Assembly (NCBI RefSeq): GCF_032854445.1
Contig: NC_088302.1
Span: forward strand, 24,999,788 to 25,063,787
Length of the DNA stretch: 64,000 nt
Reading direction: 5' to 3'
From: Liolophura sinensis
Lineage: Eukaryota; Mollusca; Polyplacophora; Chitonida; Chitonidae
Under the pieces are notes generated by a model, which had not been told where the DNA came from, made no database searches, and was given only the letters and a program-made list of their open reading frames with translations. A program made the position numbers and the translations under genes. Each line of letters opens with the position of its first letter. The stretch's first letter is position 1. Below, piece after piece: positions 51,396 through 63,990 of the stretch.

Positions 51396-51553
51396 ATTGT
51401 TACAGAAAGCCTCCAGCTTCGGGACAAGCATCGGATGGACAAAGCTTCACACCAGAAGAGCATGTTTAGAGAAGAACAGAAACTCATCCAGAAGCTGATA
51501 CAGCAAGGTGTCATATACAACAGAAAATGGCCTTACCGGAAGCTATCCCAAAC
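51396..51553 (+). CDS. Orphan candidate coding exon, charged coiled-coil-like
   Basis: Between acceptor TATGTCTTCAG and donor AAAC|GTAAGT, the frame beginning at 51396 is open for 52 codons plus two bases. It contains LQLRDKHRMDKASHQKSMFR then EEQKLIQKLIQQGVIYNRKW. Amphipathic Lys/Glu/Gln-rich helix composition and strong splice signals argue for a real exon. A possible preceding microexon ends at 50772 (DKPSYLGGQYG before GTGAGT, matching phase 0). No family recognised; the layout is reminiscent of small ciliary or cytoskeletal helical proteins, but that is only an impression. Confidence 0.35.
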
Positions 51554-51818
51554 GTAAGTTGAATGTAATATGCCTTCAGTCTTGAAACTTCAACGTCCGT
51601 GCTCAGTCCAGTGTAATGTAAGACTTTGGCTTGATACCCAACCCAGTGATTGGCAGATGGTAATAAGTAATGGTTATGAATTGTCCTGGGAAAGGTGCTT
51701 CTGTGTTGACACCCATGCCGGTTGTGCATAATAAATATCGTAGAAAGCGGTCTGGAAGCCTATGGGTATATACAAATAACCCAAGTGGATGCCAGTGCTG
51801 TTGGGTTTGGTTCAACGT

Positions 51819-52073
51819 ATTAACACTGTTTGGGGGGCCTCCGTGGCTCAGTCGGTTAAAGCGCTAGCGCAGCGTAATGACCCAGGAGTCTCTCACCAAT
51901 GCGGTCGCTGTGAGTTCAAGTCCAGCTCATGCTGGCGGCCGTACGTGAGAAGGTCTGCCAGCAACCTGCGGATGGTCGTGGGTTTCCCCCGGGCTCTGCC
52001 CGGTTTCCTCCCACCATAATGCTGGCCGCCGTCGTATAAGTGAAATATTCTTGAGTACGGCGTAAAACACCAA

Positions 52074-52105
<32 letters not shown>

Positions 52106-52114
52106 CACTGTTTG
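51819..52114 (+). repeat. Young full-length SINE family A with poly(A) and 14-bp target duplication
   Basis: ATTAACACTGTTTG at 51819-51832 and again, identical, at 52101-52114. Between them is a tRNA-like head (CCGTGGCTCAGTCGGTTAAA), B-box GAGTTCAAGTCC, body and an uninterrupted A-tract of about 26 instead of the usual AAATAAATA tail. Confidence 0.95.
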
Positions 52115-52224
52115 CTAAAATGTGTGTTAATTTTATTTTTGGTTAAGCCTGTATCTGTAAAGTTGGTGACTGGATATCTACTGCTTTAAAAACAGTATAT
52201 TATTTGAAAGGCCCCTGCTGCATG

Positions 52225-52285
52225 GCTTAGCCTTTTCAGGTAATTTTCGTTGACAGTAATTTACCAATCGCCTGTCCCACTCTTG
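52225..52285 (-). repeat. Interspersed repeat fragment, TGATTGGTAAATTA family
   Basis: Reverse complement reads GACAGGCGATTGGTAAATTA then CTGTCAACGAAAATTACC, matching 19640-19700 and 10920-10970. Confidence 0.5.
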
Positions 52286-52446
52286 TCCAGAGGCACAACC
52301 GACACCTTTTTCTTCAGAAACTTCTCAAATTCACAAAATTTCAAATTCTCAATTTTATCCATCATTGATATTTTTCCAGGCGCCTTTGTTATAGTAAATG
52401 TGATCAAATATAGTTGTCTAACATTCTCTTGACAGGTCACATGGTA

Positions 52447-53723
52447 GGGGAGACTGGGGTGCACTGGGACGGTTTGCACATTTTGACTAAAATATTTGTT
52501 ATAACTAACAGTATGAAAAAGAAGGATTGATTAATTTCTTGCTACTAACTAACACTTCAAAATAAAACACAACTGTATATATCTGCTTTATTGGTTTTCC
52601 ACATTGTTACACTTTTTTATTTGTAAAAAATTGTCCCACTGCGCTCAGGGTGCTTTGGGACAGGCCATGGGGTACACTGGGACATACAATCAGTCAAGCA
52701 TTAACCAATGCTAAATCACAAGGTAGAATTATCCACACCATATGTATGCGCTTTTTATTGAACTCCAGAACAAGGAGGAGTTTAAACAGATATCAAAATA
52801 TCTAACCATACAACATAAATGTTTGATCATTTCCCGCAATGTCTCCATGCAGTATGTAATATTACATCATTGAGTCATTAACCAATGGGATGATTACAAA
52901 ATACTAACAGTCAGAGAAAAAATTAACACAGTATAATGTCAGTGTTGATCGAATTATTCTAACACTAGATGAAACTTAACTCCAACAACAAACTCAAACA
53001 TTTGGTGCCAGAAAACGATTATAATTCTGCTATCAAGACAATTTAATACAACCTGTAGATGTCGCTAAAGTCATAGTCAAAGACATATTGGTGCGATGTT
53101 CTTTTTGTACCCCCTACGAGGTTTGGAAACGGCAACTTTCTTACTATGTCATCGACATCTACCTCTGCGATATCCTCTTTATCAGGATAACAAAATACAG
53201 GTTGAGATTTGCTTAACATTCTGGACAAGAATTTGATCTCAACAGTATCATCTACATCAGGATCTGTCAGGGCAATGCCCACATAATGCCTACAAACTTT
53301 CTTTGTGCCCAACTTGACTAGGACATAATCTTTGGCTTTGATGTTAATCTCATGATTTGAACTATCGGACTGGTCGGAATCTTCAACGAGATCACTGGTA
53401 TCAGCTTCTAATTCACTTTCGCTACTCTCAGGTTTATCCTTTTGTTTGGTCCCTCTCTGACGCCTCTTGTCCCTCTCTGTCGCATCTCTTTCTCTTTCAT
53501 ATTTCTCGGGCGTGCCTGTGAGTATTGATGTTCGACACCTTTTTCGATTAGTCTGGATCGGTTTTCGAGGCCCTGCTTTGGAGAACGGTCTGATCTGCTC
53601 CGGTGAAAAATGTTGGACTTTTTCTACTTTCATCGATGAAAGAGTACGGACACAAACCCCCCCCCCCATCTTGTTCTTGACATATGGATAAACCAAAGCT
53701 GCCACAACTTTTCTAATTCGCAT
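52447..53723 (-). mobile_element. Remnant of a pogo/jerky-type DNA transposon
   Basis: Covers the ORF at 53043-53723 and the flanking GGGGAGACTGGGGTGCACTG / GTGCTTTGGGACAGG / GGGGTACACTGGGACAT segments (52447-52685), which resemble element-end sequence. No matching opposite end was found in the window, so the element is truncated. Confidence 0.5.
53043..53723 (-). pseudogene. Transposase-derived C-terminal fragment (226 residues)
   Basis: Open - strand frame. HFSPEQIRPFSKAGPRK and TSILTGTPEKYERER resemble the post-catalytic tail of pogo/jerky/Tigger-like DDE transposases. KDYVLVKLGTKKVCRHYVG and the closing PFPNLVGGTKRTSHQYVFDY resemble the small C-terminal domain seen with such proteins. 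The DNA-binding and DDE catalytic parts are absent, so it cannot transpose on its own. It may be a decayed copy or, less likely, a domesticated fragment. Confidence 0.55.
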
Positions 53724-54149
53724 TCTATTTAAATTGGAGAGAAACGTTTTAGTTTTTTAGCTTAATGTGAGAGTAGACTATGGATTTGCAGTTTCACTGA
53801 AAAATGATAGACCCACGCTTACATGTTTATAATATAAATATATATATTTTTATCTTGGCGTTACTTTATTGAATATTTATATGAAATTGCAACCAATTAT
53901 CCTTGGGTCGGCTGGCCCTCTTCTCTTCCATGAAAAAAGCAAGAATTGGCAATTCATAAGCACAAATCATCATAATCAAACAAGGTAAAGAACATGCACA
54001 ACTGTAGAAGAGACCCGATCGCAGGCTCTGTCATGTCCAAGCACCATGGTATTTATTTATTTGTTTACTTATTTGAATGATGGCCATCGCCGTACTCACT
54101 GTTCTTTCACTCTCATATAACAGCGATCTAGTCTGTGGGTGATCTCCAT

Positions 54150-55790
54150 ATTATAGTACATTAGTGACTTCAAAGCTGTACAATACATCAGTGGCGTCAA
54201 AGCTCTACAGGACATCATTGGTGTCAACAGCACATCAGTGGCATCAAAGCTCTACACATCAGTGGCATCGAAGTTCTCCAGTCAATCAGTGACATCAAAG
54301 CTCTGCAGTACATCAGTGGCATCAAAGCTCTGCAGTACATCTGTGGCTTCAAAGTTCTGCAGTACATCAGTGGCATCAAAGCTCTGCAGTACATCCGTGG
54401 CGTCAAAGCTCTGCAGTACATCCGTGGCGTCAAAGCTCTGCAGTACATCCGTGGCGTCAAAGTTCTCCAGTCAATCAGTGACATCAGAACTCTGCAGTAC
54501 ATCAGTGGCATCAAAGCTCTGCAGTACATCAGTGGAATCAAAGCTCTGCAGTACATCTGTGGCGTCAAAGTTCTGCAGTCAATCAGTGACATCAGAACTC
54601 TGCAGTACATCAGTGGCATCAAAGCTCTGCAGTACATCAGTGGCATCAAAGCTCTGCAGTACATCAGTGGCATCAAAGCTCTGCAGTACATCCGTGGCGT
54701 CAAAGCTCTGCAGCATATCAGTGGCATCAAAGTTCTGCAGTCAATCAGTGACATCAGAACTGTGCAGTACATCAGTGGCATCAAAGCTCTGCAGCACATC
54801 AGTGGCATCAAAGCTCTGCAGTACATCCTTGGCGTCAAAGCTCTACAGTACATTAATGGCGTTAAAGCTGCACAATACCTACGGTGCATCAGAATTTCAG
54901 AGGTATATATCAGTGGAGTCCAAGCTGTACATTAAACCAGTGTCACCAAAGCTCTACAGTCTATCAGTGGCATCAAAGCCCTAACAGTATATCAATAGCA
55001 TCAAGGCTTTTTATACATCCGTGGCGTCAAAGTTCTCCAGTCAATCAGTGACATCAGAACTCTGCAGTACATCAGTGGCATCAAAGCTCTGCAGTACATC
55101 AGTGGCATCAAAAGCTCTGCAGTGCATCCGTGGCGTCAAAGCTCTGCAGTACATCCGTGGCGTCAAAGTTCTCCAGTCAATCAGTGACATCAGAACTCTG
55201 CAGTACATCAGTGGCATCAAAGCTCTGCAGTACATCTGTGGCGTCAAAGCTCTGCAGCATATCAGTGGCGTCAAAGTTCTCCAGTCAATCAGTGACATCA
55301 AAGCTCTGCAGTACATCAGTGGTGTCAAAGCTCTACAGTACATTAATGGCGTTAAAGCTGCACAATACCTACGGTGCATCAGAATTTCAGAGGTATATAT
55401 CCGTGCAGTCCAAGCTGTACATTAAACCAGTGTCGCCAAAGCCCTACAGTCTATTGGTGGCATCAAAGCCCTAACAGTATATCAAGGCTTTTTATACATC
55501 CGTGGTGTCAAAACTCTACCGTACATCAGTGGAGTCAAAGCTCTATGTACAGTATATCAGTGGCATGAAAGGTGTACAATCTGTCAGTGGAGTCAAAATT
55601 CTGCAGTGTATTAGTGGAATCAAAGCTCTACAGTATATCACTTTCGTCAAGGCTGTACAGTACACAGCGTTGAGGTGCTACAGTACATTAATGGTGTCAG
55701 TGCTCTGCTGTACATCAGTGGTGTCAAAGTTGCACAATATCTATGTGCATCAGTGGGTCAAAGGTTTATATATGTGGAGTACAGTGAGTT
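54150..55790. repeat. 27-bp satellite, about 55 units, with ~485-bp duplication
   Basis: Unit ACATCAGTGGCATCAAAGCT plus CTGCAGT. A segment containing ATACCTACGGTGCATCAGAA occurs at about 54870 and 55355, which marks duplication of a larger block. Units 27 bp long keep both strands open over hundreds of codons, so the long ORFs here are artefacts. Confidence 0.95.
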
Positions 55791-58700
55791 TTGGAGGCTA
55801 AAGTTTTTTCATATTATTTTGAGCACCTAAAAATCCAATTTTCATTTTTTACTATTTTTACAACGTTCTGTTGGCATCAAATCATTTAGATGTTGTCTCA
55901 ACAGGCCAATGTAATTGACCCTATTTTAAATGATTTTTACGGTGCAGAAAAAAATTCTACTCCCCCCCCTCAAAAAAAAAATGAAAGGAAAAAAAAAACA
56001 GAAAAAAAAGACAAAAATGCTACAATAGTTTTGGGCACAGTTTTAGCCGGTTCATCGAATGGCACTGACTCACAGTCTATACTTTTTTTTTCTCGAGAAA
56101 CCAATGTCCAGCACTTCAAGCCAGAAAGTACCAAGTCTTTTACATGACCTTGCTTGGTATTGAACCTGTGTCTCTCACCTTGTAAAGTCGTAAAAGAATG
56201 GGTAGAGCAGTAATAACACCAAAAAAAATAATAATAATTGATACAATTTCAAAGAAACTGTCAGTTTCAGCTGTAAAGGCAAATTTATTCATATGTAAGT
56301 CCTGTACATAAATATCTATACATGTGCAATGTAAACAGTCTATACAAATATCACACAGTTGGTTTGCACCTGATCTTTACACGGCAGTCCAGTAAAGGTC
56401 ACTGCTAGAAACGATAACAACTGGAATTTGACAAAAAAAAATGATTGACTCCATATCAACCATCAGCAAACAACTGAAAAACACGGACTGATGTCAACCT
56501 TCTTGAAACAAATGCATCAGCATCAACCTTTTTTTTGTTACAAATGCATCAGTATCAACCTTTTTTTGTTACAAATGCATCAGTATCAACCTTTTTGACA
56601 CAAATGCATCAATATCAACCTTTTTTTTTTGTGTTACAAATGCATCAATATCAACTTTTTGGAAACAAATGCTTCTATATCAACCTTTAGGAAATAAATG
56701 CATCAATATCAACCTTTTGGAAACAAATGCATCAATATCAAACCATGAAACAATTGCATCATTATTAACCTATGTGAAACAAATGCACTGATATCAACCT
56801 GTGTGAAATAAATGCTTCAGTATTAACATTTGTGACAAAAATTTGTTCCATATCAATCTCAAGCAAACACTTGTATCCATATCAGTCACTGGAAAACAAA
56901 AGAATCCATCAGAGCTGAAAAAAGCACATAATAGTTCTCACATAAATCTTTGTACAATTTTTTATCAGCTGTTTCTGTCAAATGTGTCACATATCTTTGA
57001 ACTCAAATTAACACTCCGGTAAACAACACGCACAGAACCCAGAAAGCATCAATGCAAGCAAGAGTGCGATTAGGGCTTCCCTCATGCCTGAAGCAAACTA
57101 CTTTAACAAGGGATTTACTGAAATATTGATAAACAAATAGAAAGACCAGTTAAGTAAGTAGGAAGCTGTCAACAAAAACCTGACTTGTCCTGGACTATGT
57201 TTTAGTAGAATAAAAATAGGTCTACTAACATCTGGATTAAAGCGTTAACAGTCTGTTTCCTGTGAAGTATATACAGAAATATCTGATATATATATATATA
57301 TACAAGTAACAGGACCAGACTGAACAAAAACTGAAAATAAAGCAAAAAACAGATGTTATTTCTAACAAAGAATACACGTAAGAACACTTGAATCTTGTAT
57401 TAACTTCTACTCTGGCCAAGTAGGTAAGCCATATGTAAAAAAAAGTAAACTTATAAACAAATCTTTGTTGCACAAGGCAAGATACAAGAAAGTAGTGCAT
57501 TAGAACAGAGTAATTAACAAATTCTAATACATATTTACCTATGAATGTTGTAAATTTAAATACAATCAAAGAAAATCTACAAATCCGTTAAATGCCAATA
57601 CAAATGCAAAGCAGTCATTTAGACACCTTAAGTTTAACTAAAATAACAAAAATACAGGCACGGCCTGAAAAAAATACTGAAACTAAGAAATGTAAATTAT
57701 TTTTCATAACATACAAGAATGTTATGATGAAAAAAAAATGGTAAGAAACAAACAGTACAAAAAAAACTTTAAAACAAATTGCACAAAATAAATCGTGAGA
57801 AAATGCATAGCTAGAAAACTTAAGTCCAATACCATAACACACAACATAATGCCTTTAGCATCCACATATACTGTGAGGCATTTGTCTATTTGAGACAAAA
57901 GTTTGAGCACAAAAACAGGATCAACTTCGCATTAAATGTTTCATAGGTCACTGTATTTCCCCAAATGGTTGGTTTCTTTCAAATGACACGTTTTGTTTGA
58001 TTCTGACAGAGTAATCCACTTATTGAGCCACTTAAAGAGTTTGAGAAGTTGGAATAATTTCGGATCAGAAAAACTAAGTCTTGGCATCAAAGTATCATTT
58101 TAAGCTCTTTAGGTGAAATACTGTATTTTTTAATATTTCATATATTAAAGCCAGCATTAAAAATTTGCTCACTTGGGGGTAACCTGGCCAACTTTCCCAA
58201 ATTGCCCTGAAGATTTTATTGCCTTTTTGGTTTAATTACTTGTTTAATTTTTCTCTCAATGTTAATTTCTTAAAAATCCTGATCTTGCTCACAGGCAAGA
58301 ATAAAAAAGACAAATTCCCCACCAACAGACCTTATAATTTTTTTTTTACAGCCAGGTTTCCACAAGTGAAGAATTTGTTAAAAATGGCCTAATCTTAACA
58401 TGTTCTTAATTGTCAAAAGGGGAAGTAACTCTTGGTTGCCAAAGGATCCTCCTACAAGATACTCATACTTTTCCCCATGGGTTTAATTGAGTTGACGGTT
58501 GTCAGATGGAAGGCGGCAAATTTTGCAAAGGGTTAAACTGAAATCACTTTACACACAATGAGTAGATTACTAGATACAGTACATATGGCTTGCGTTTGTT
58601 TTGGGAAAGAGATCTATGGAAGCCATGCCCAGTCTCATATACAATCTTTTGCCACTGATTAAAAACTAAGCCATAGGAATACATCTAACTAAGAAAAATT

Positions 58701-58988
58701 GGCAAAATTACAACCGCAGTCTTAGGAAAAGTTTTTCAGCTGTAGACTTGACCCAGTTTCTATATTCAAGGGAAGACAAAATTTGCCGAAAAGAAAGAAT
58801 GAAATGAATGATTATGGCTTAATGCCACAGCGGCAATAATTTCAACCATTTTTGTGGCGAAGTCTAAAAGAAGCCAGTCCAAGGCAGTGGACTCCTTTGT
58901 TCATTTCTGCAATACATCACTGTTCTGTATTGTTCTAGGCTTGTAAATCAAGTCAAGTATACACAGTTCACAGCCGCTGCCGGATGGT
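55791..58988. other. AT-rich DNA without supported gene
   Basis: Holds a 27-33-bp tandem repeat (56485-56860), A-rich runs, and a segment at 58177-58350 related to 21076-21250. No exon pairs with consistent phase were seen on either strand. Confidence 0.5.
56485..56860. repeat. 27-33-bp tandem repeat, about 12 units
   Basis: ACAAATGCATCAGTATCAAC then CTTTTT-G-T; the T-run length varies between units. Confidence 0.85.
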
Positions 58989-59188
58989 NNNNNNNNNNNN
59001 NNNNNNNNNNNNNNNNNNNNNNNNNNNNNNNNNNNNNNNNNNNNNNNNNNNNNNNNNNNNNNNNNNNNNNNNNNNNNNNNNNNNNNNNNNNNNNNNNNNN
59101 NNNNNNNNNNNNNNNNNNNNNNNNNNNNNNNNNNNNNNNNNNNNNNNNNNNNNNNNNNNNNNNNNNNNNNNNNNNNNNNNNNNNNNNN
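58989..59188. other. Assembly gap, 200 N
   Basis: Exactly 200 N. The right edge opens inside the 157-bp tandem array, so the gap probably reflects unresolved repeats and its true size is unknown. Confidence 0.99.
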
Positions 59189-60620
59189 TACATGAAAAGT
59201 GCCCAAAGCAACAAGGATAATAAAACCAGAGTAGTTATACAGTAAGGGTGAATACGGAGAACCATGTGTCTTGTAGTGGGCAAAGTGAGCAATAACCCAC
59301 AGTACTGTAGTGCTGACTACTTAGAATTGACCACTTGAGACAGTGATTGCATCCTGTGCTCAAATCTACAAGGATAATAAAACCAGAGTTGTTGCACAGT
59401 AAGGGTGAATACGGAGAACCATGTGTCTTGTAGTGGGCAAAGTGAGCAATAATCCACAGTACTGTAGTGCTGACTACTTAGAATTGACCACTTGAGACAG
59501 TGATTGCATCCTGTGGTCAAAGCAACACGGATAATAAAACCAGAGTAGTTATACAGTAAGGGTGAATACGGAGAACCATGTGTCTTGTAGTGGGCAAAGT
59601 GAGCAATAACCCACAGTACTGTAGTGCTGACTACTTAGAATTGACCACTTGAGACAGTGATTGCATCCTGTGCCCAAAGCAACAAGGATAATAAAACCAG
59701 AGTTGTTGCACAGTAAGGGTGAATATGGAGAACCATGTGTCTTGTAGTGGGCAAAGTGAGCAAAAACTGACCACTTGAGACAGTGATAGCATCCTGTGCT
59801 CAAATCTACAAGGATAATAAAACCAGAGTTGTTGCACAGTAAGGGTGAATACGGAGAACCATGTGTCTTGTAGTGGGCAAAATGAGCAATAACCCACAGT
59901 ACTGTAGTGCTGACTACTTAGAATTGACCACTTGAGACAGTGATTGCATCCTGTGCCCAACGCAACAAGGATAATAAAACCAGAGTTGTTGCACAGTAAG
60001 GGTGAATACGGAGAACCATGTGTCTTGTAGTGCACAAAATGAGCAATAATCCACAGTACTGTAGTGCTGACTACTTAGAATTGACCACTTGAGACAGTGA
60101 TTGCATCCTGTGCCCAAAGCAACACGGATAATAAAACCAGAGTTGTTGCACAGTAAGGGTGAATATGGAGAACCATGTGTCTTGTAGTGGGCAAAGTGAG
60201 CAATAATCCACAGTACTGTAGTGCTGACTACTTAGAATTGACCACTTGAGACAGTGATTGCATCTTGTGCCCAAAGCAACAAGGATAATAAAACCAGAGT
60301 TGTTGCACAGTAAGGGTGAATACGGAGAACCATGTGTCTTGTAGTGGGCAAAATGAGCAATAATCCACAGTACTGTAGTGGTGACTACTTAGAATTGACC
60401 ACCTGAGACAGTGATTGCATCCTGTGCCCAAAGCAACACGGATAATAAAACCAGAGTAGTTGTTCAGTAAACAAGAATACTGAGAAACTGTGTCTTGTAG
60501 TGGACAAAATGAGCAAATATATCACAGTACTTATCTAAACTGAGTGGTGACTACGTAGAATCTTGAGACAGTGACTGCATCCTGTACCCAAAGCAGCATG
60601 GATAATAAAAATGTATCCAC
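59189..60620. repeat. 157-bp tandem repeat, about 8 units
   Basis: Each unit has AATAAAACCAGAGTTGTTGC, GGAGAACCATGTGTCTTGTA, CCACAGTACTGTAGTGCTGA and GACAGTGATTGCATCCTGTG. One unit near 59766 lost about 46 bp. The last unit (60450-60620) is diverged. Confidence 0.95.
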
Positions 60621-60689
60621 ATTTCCATGTAGACAAGGATGTGAGCACATGTAGCAGTAAACTTAAGACCATGTCATATCACAGTACTG

Positions 60690-61975
60690 TCTTTTACGTA
60701 AAGTACGTAAGTGAACTGTAAAGTGTATACGAGGGAATTTGAGACAGTACCTGTGCAAGAAAGTAATCAACGGTAGATGAACTGGCTGTCGGCCAAAGTA
60801 AACTGTAAGGTGTATACTGTGGAATTTGAGACAGTACCTGTGCAAGAAAGTAATCAACAGTAGATGGTCTGGCTGCCAGCCAAAGTAAACTGTAAGGTGT
60901 ATACTGTGGAATTTGAGACAGTACCTGTGCAAGAAAGTAATCCTCAGTGATGGTTTGGCTGCCGGATACAGTGAACTGTAAGGTGTATACTGGGGAATTT
61001 GAGACAGTACGTGTGCAAGAAAGTAATCAACAGTTGATGGTCTGGCTGCCGGCCAAAGTAAACTGTAAGGTGTATACTGGGGAATTTGAGACAGTACGTG
61101 TGCAAGAAAGTAATCACCAGTGATGGTCTGGCTGCCGGTCAAAGTAAACTGTAAGGTGTATACTGGGGAATTTGAGACAGTACCTGTCCAAGAAAGTAAT
61201 CAACAGTAGATGGTCTGGCTGCCGGCCAAAGTAAACTGTAAGGTGTATACTGGGGAATTTGAGACAGTACCTGTGCAAGAAAGTAATCAACGGTAGATGA
61301 ACTGGCTGTCGGCCAAAGTAAACTGTAAGGTGTATACTGGGGAATTTGAGACAGTACCTGTGCAAGAAAGTAATCAACAGTAGATGGTCTGGCTGCCAGC
61401 CAAAGTAAACTGTAAGGTGTATACTGTGGAATTTGAGACAGTACCTGTGCAAGAAAGTAATCCTCAGTGATGGTTTGGCTGCCGGATACAGTGAACTGTA
61501 AGGTGTATACTGGGGAATTTGAGACAGTACCTGTGCAAGAAAGTAATCAACAGTAGATGGTCTGGCTGCCGGTCAAAGTAAACTGTAAGGTGTATACTGG
61601 GGAATTTGAGACAGTACGTGTGCAAGAAAGTAATCACCAGTGATGGTCTGGCTGCCGGTCAAAGTAAACTGTAAGGTGTATACTGGGGAATTTGAGACAG
61701 TACGTGTGCAAGAAAGTAATCACCAGTGATGGTCTGGCTGCCGGTCAAAGTAAACTGTAAGGTGTATACTGGGGAATTTGAGACAGTACCTGTCCAAGAA
61801 AGTAATCAACAGTAGATGGTCTGGCTGCCGGCCAAAGTAAACTGTAAGGTGTATACTGGGGAATTTGAGACAGTACCTGTGCAAGAAAGTAATCCTCAGT
61901 GATGGTTTGGCTGCCGGATACAGTGAACTGTAAGGTGTATACTAGGGAATTTGAGACAGTACCTGTGCAAGAACC
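60690..61975. repeat. 84-87-bp tandem repeat, about 15 units
   Basis: GAATTTGAGACAGTACCTGT, GCAAGAAAGTAATCAACAGT, CTGGCTGCCGGCCAAAGTAA and ACTGTAAGGTGTATACTGGG repeat in order. Unit variants (CACCAGTGATGG, CCTCAGTGATGG) recur in a set order, so higher-order duplication is likely. Confidence 0.95.
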
Positions 61976-62990
61976 AACATGGAAAGCATGTTCGTCTCAC
62001 CTCAGGACTGATAAAATGGCCAGCAGAAAAAATGCTCTTCCACTCAAATTATTGTGTCAACATCATGGTTGATTATTCTGACTCCTGTGTAGAGTAAAGG
62101 CATTGGTGTGTTGAGACAACCGTCATCAAAACGTGTGTGACATTTGATGTGACCCTCTTGTCCTATGCACAGTGCATTTACAGAAGCTTACCACTCAGGT
62201 CAGTTCTGTATTCTAAAGTCAAACTTCCATAAATTCCACAAAAATGAGACAGATGGTACTATTATTGGGAAATTCATGTTAATGGGGTGATATTTCCGAA
62301 AAAACTTTTGTACTTCAGTATGGATTTTATATGTGACTTCACGGCTAAGCAAATGTTAAACAGGAACAGAAAATAAAATTTCTAAACATTTTCTCTAATA
62401 TGTTCTAATCTGGGATGAAAACTGTCTAGGTATGTACGTTTTCCATCATCTTTTTTTTTTTTTCAATGTTCATCTCAAGAAAGATAAATATGCAAACAAA
62501 TGCAAACTTAATGACCGACCTATTCAAAAGAAAACTGCCACTTACAACATGGGGACCAGAAATTCTAACATTGTACGCTGGAGATTCACGATGACGGTGA
62601 ACAACAGAGTGTGATGAGCCTTTAATACTAGCACAAAACATTGTCAGCTGTAACAATATAGATCACAATGTTAACCTTGGTAGGAATGATCGTTTGTTGG
62701 ATGAGAGCAGCATATATCTACACACGCACCTGTTTATACACATCCCTGTATACACTGTACATACAGTAAATAGTCCTAAAACATGCATATATAATAGTGC
62801 AATGCATAATCCCTGCAGTACGTTCATGTAATCCCTTTTAAATCCCTGTCACATGCTACTGCGCCAAATTTTCCCCACCTTTTATACTATTTTCATCAAG
62901 TCTACACATGAAATATTCAATACTTTCCACAATAAAGACTCTGGACGCCACCTTGCACCACCTAGAGTCTAGATGAACATGTATGGCTTA
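61976..62990. other. Unique AT-rich DNA between arrays
   Basis: No gene supported on either strand. Confidence 0.5.
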
Positions 62991-63990
62991 TGTTTCAATG
63001 TAAGGCTAGATATAGCCCTCTATGGTACATTCCATCAAGTCTAGACACTACCTTACACCTTACATTCCATCAAGTCTAGACAATGCTTAAAACATGTACA
63101 TGTATGTCTTACATTCCATGAGAAGCCTAGACATAGCCATCTATGGTACATCCCATCAAGTCTAGACACCGCCTTACACCTTACATCCCATCAAGGGTCT
63201 AGACAATGTCTACATGTATGGCTTATGTTCCATAAGAAGTCTAGATATACCCCTCTAAGGTACATCCCATCAAGTCTAGAGACTGCCTTTCACCTTACAT
63301 CCCATCAAGGGTCTAGACAATGTCTACATGTATGGCTTATGTTCCATAAGAAGTCTAGATATACCCCTCTAAGGTACATCCCATCAAGTCTAGACACTGC
63401 CTTTCACCTTACATCCCATCTAGGGTCTAGACAATGTCTACATGTATGGCTTATGTTCCATAAGAAGTCTAGATATACCCCTCTAAGGTACATCCCATCA
63501 AGTCTAGACACTGCCTTTCACCTTACATCCCATCAAGGGTCTAGACAATGTCTACATGTATGGCTTATGTTCCATAAGAAGTCTAGATATACCCCTCTAA
63601 GGTACATCCCGTCAAGTCTAGACACCCCCTTACACCTTACATCCCATCAAGGGTCTAGACAATGTCTACATGCATGGCTTATGTTCCATAAGAAGTCTAG
63701 ATATACCCCTCTAAGGTACATCCCATCAAGTCTAGACACTGCCTTTCACCTTACATTCCATCAAGAGTCTAGACAATGTCTACATGTATGTCTTACATTC
63801 CATAAAACGTCTAAACATAGTCTTCTATGCTACAGAGAATGGGGTATACTGTACATAAAATCAAAACTATAGACATAACCCCATCCCATCAAGCCTAGAC
63901 ATTGACTAGACAAAATACTCTGCACGCCACCAAGGGTGTAGACATTGCTTTACATGCAACTGGGACATTCCACTTCGAGTCTAGACATAG
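62990..63990. repeat. 114-bp tandem repeat rich in TCTAGA sites
   Basis: TCTAGACAATGTCTACATGT, ATGGCTTATGTTCCATAAGA, AGTCTAGATATACCCCTCTA and CATCCCATCAAGTCTAGACA recur with 114-bp spacing (63198, 63312, 63426 and on); outer units are diverged. Because 114 is a multiple of 3, one frame stays open for 215 codons. Confidence 0.95.

Noticed and set aside
52261-52479. 72-residue ORF on the - strand ending VVPLDKSGTGDW
   Set aside because: The 3' end overlaps the dispersed TGATTGGTAAATTA repeat, and no partner exon was seen.
54224-54984. Long overlapping ORFs of 221 and 248 codons on opposite strands
   Set aside because: Product of a 27-bp satellite whose unit length preserves frame on both strands.
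58901-59292. ORFs running through the N block
   Set aside because: They consist almost entirely of unknown bases.
60663-61142. 159-residue ORF on the - strand
   Set aside because: Lies wholly in the 84-87-bp array; the neighbouring units give shifted or overlapping versions.
63225-63872. 215-residue ORF on the + strand
   Set aside because: 114-bp tandem units (38 codons each) without stop codons; no protein-like features beyond the repeat.
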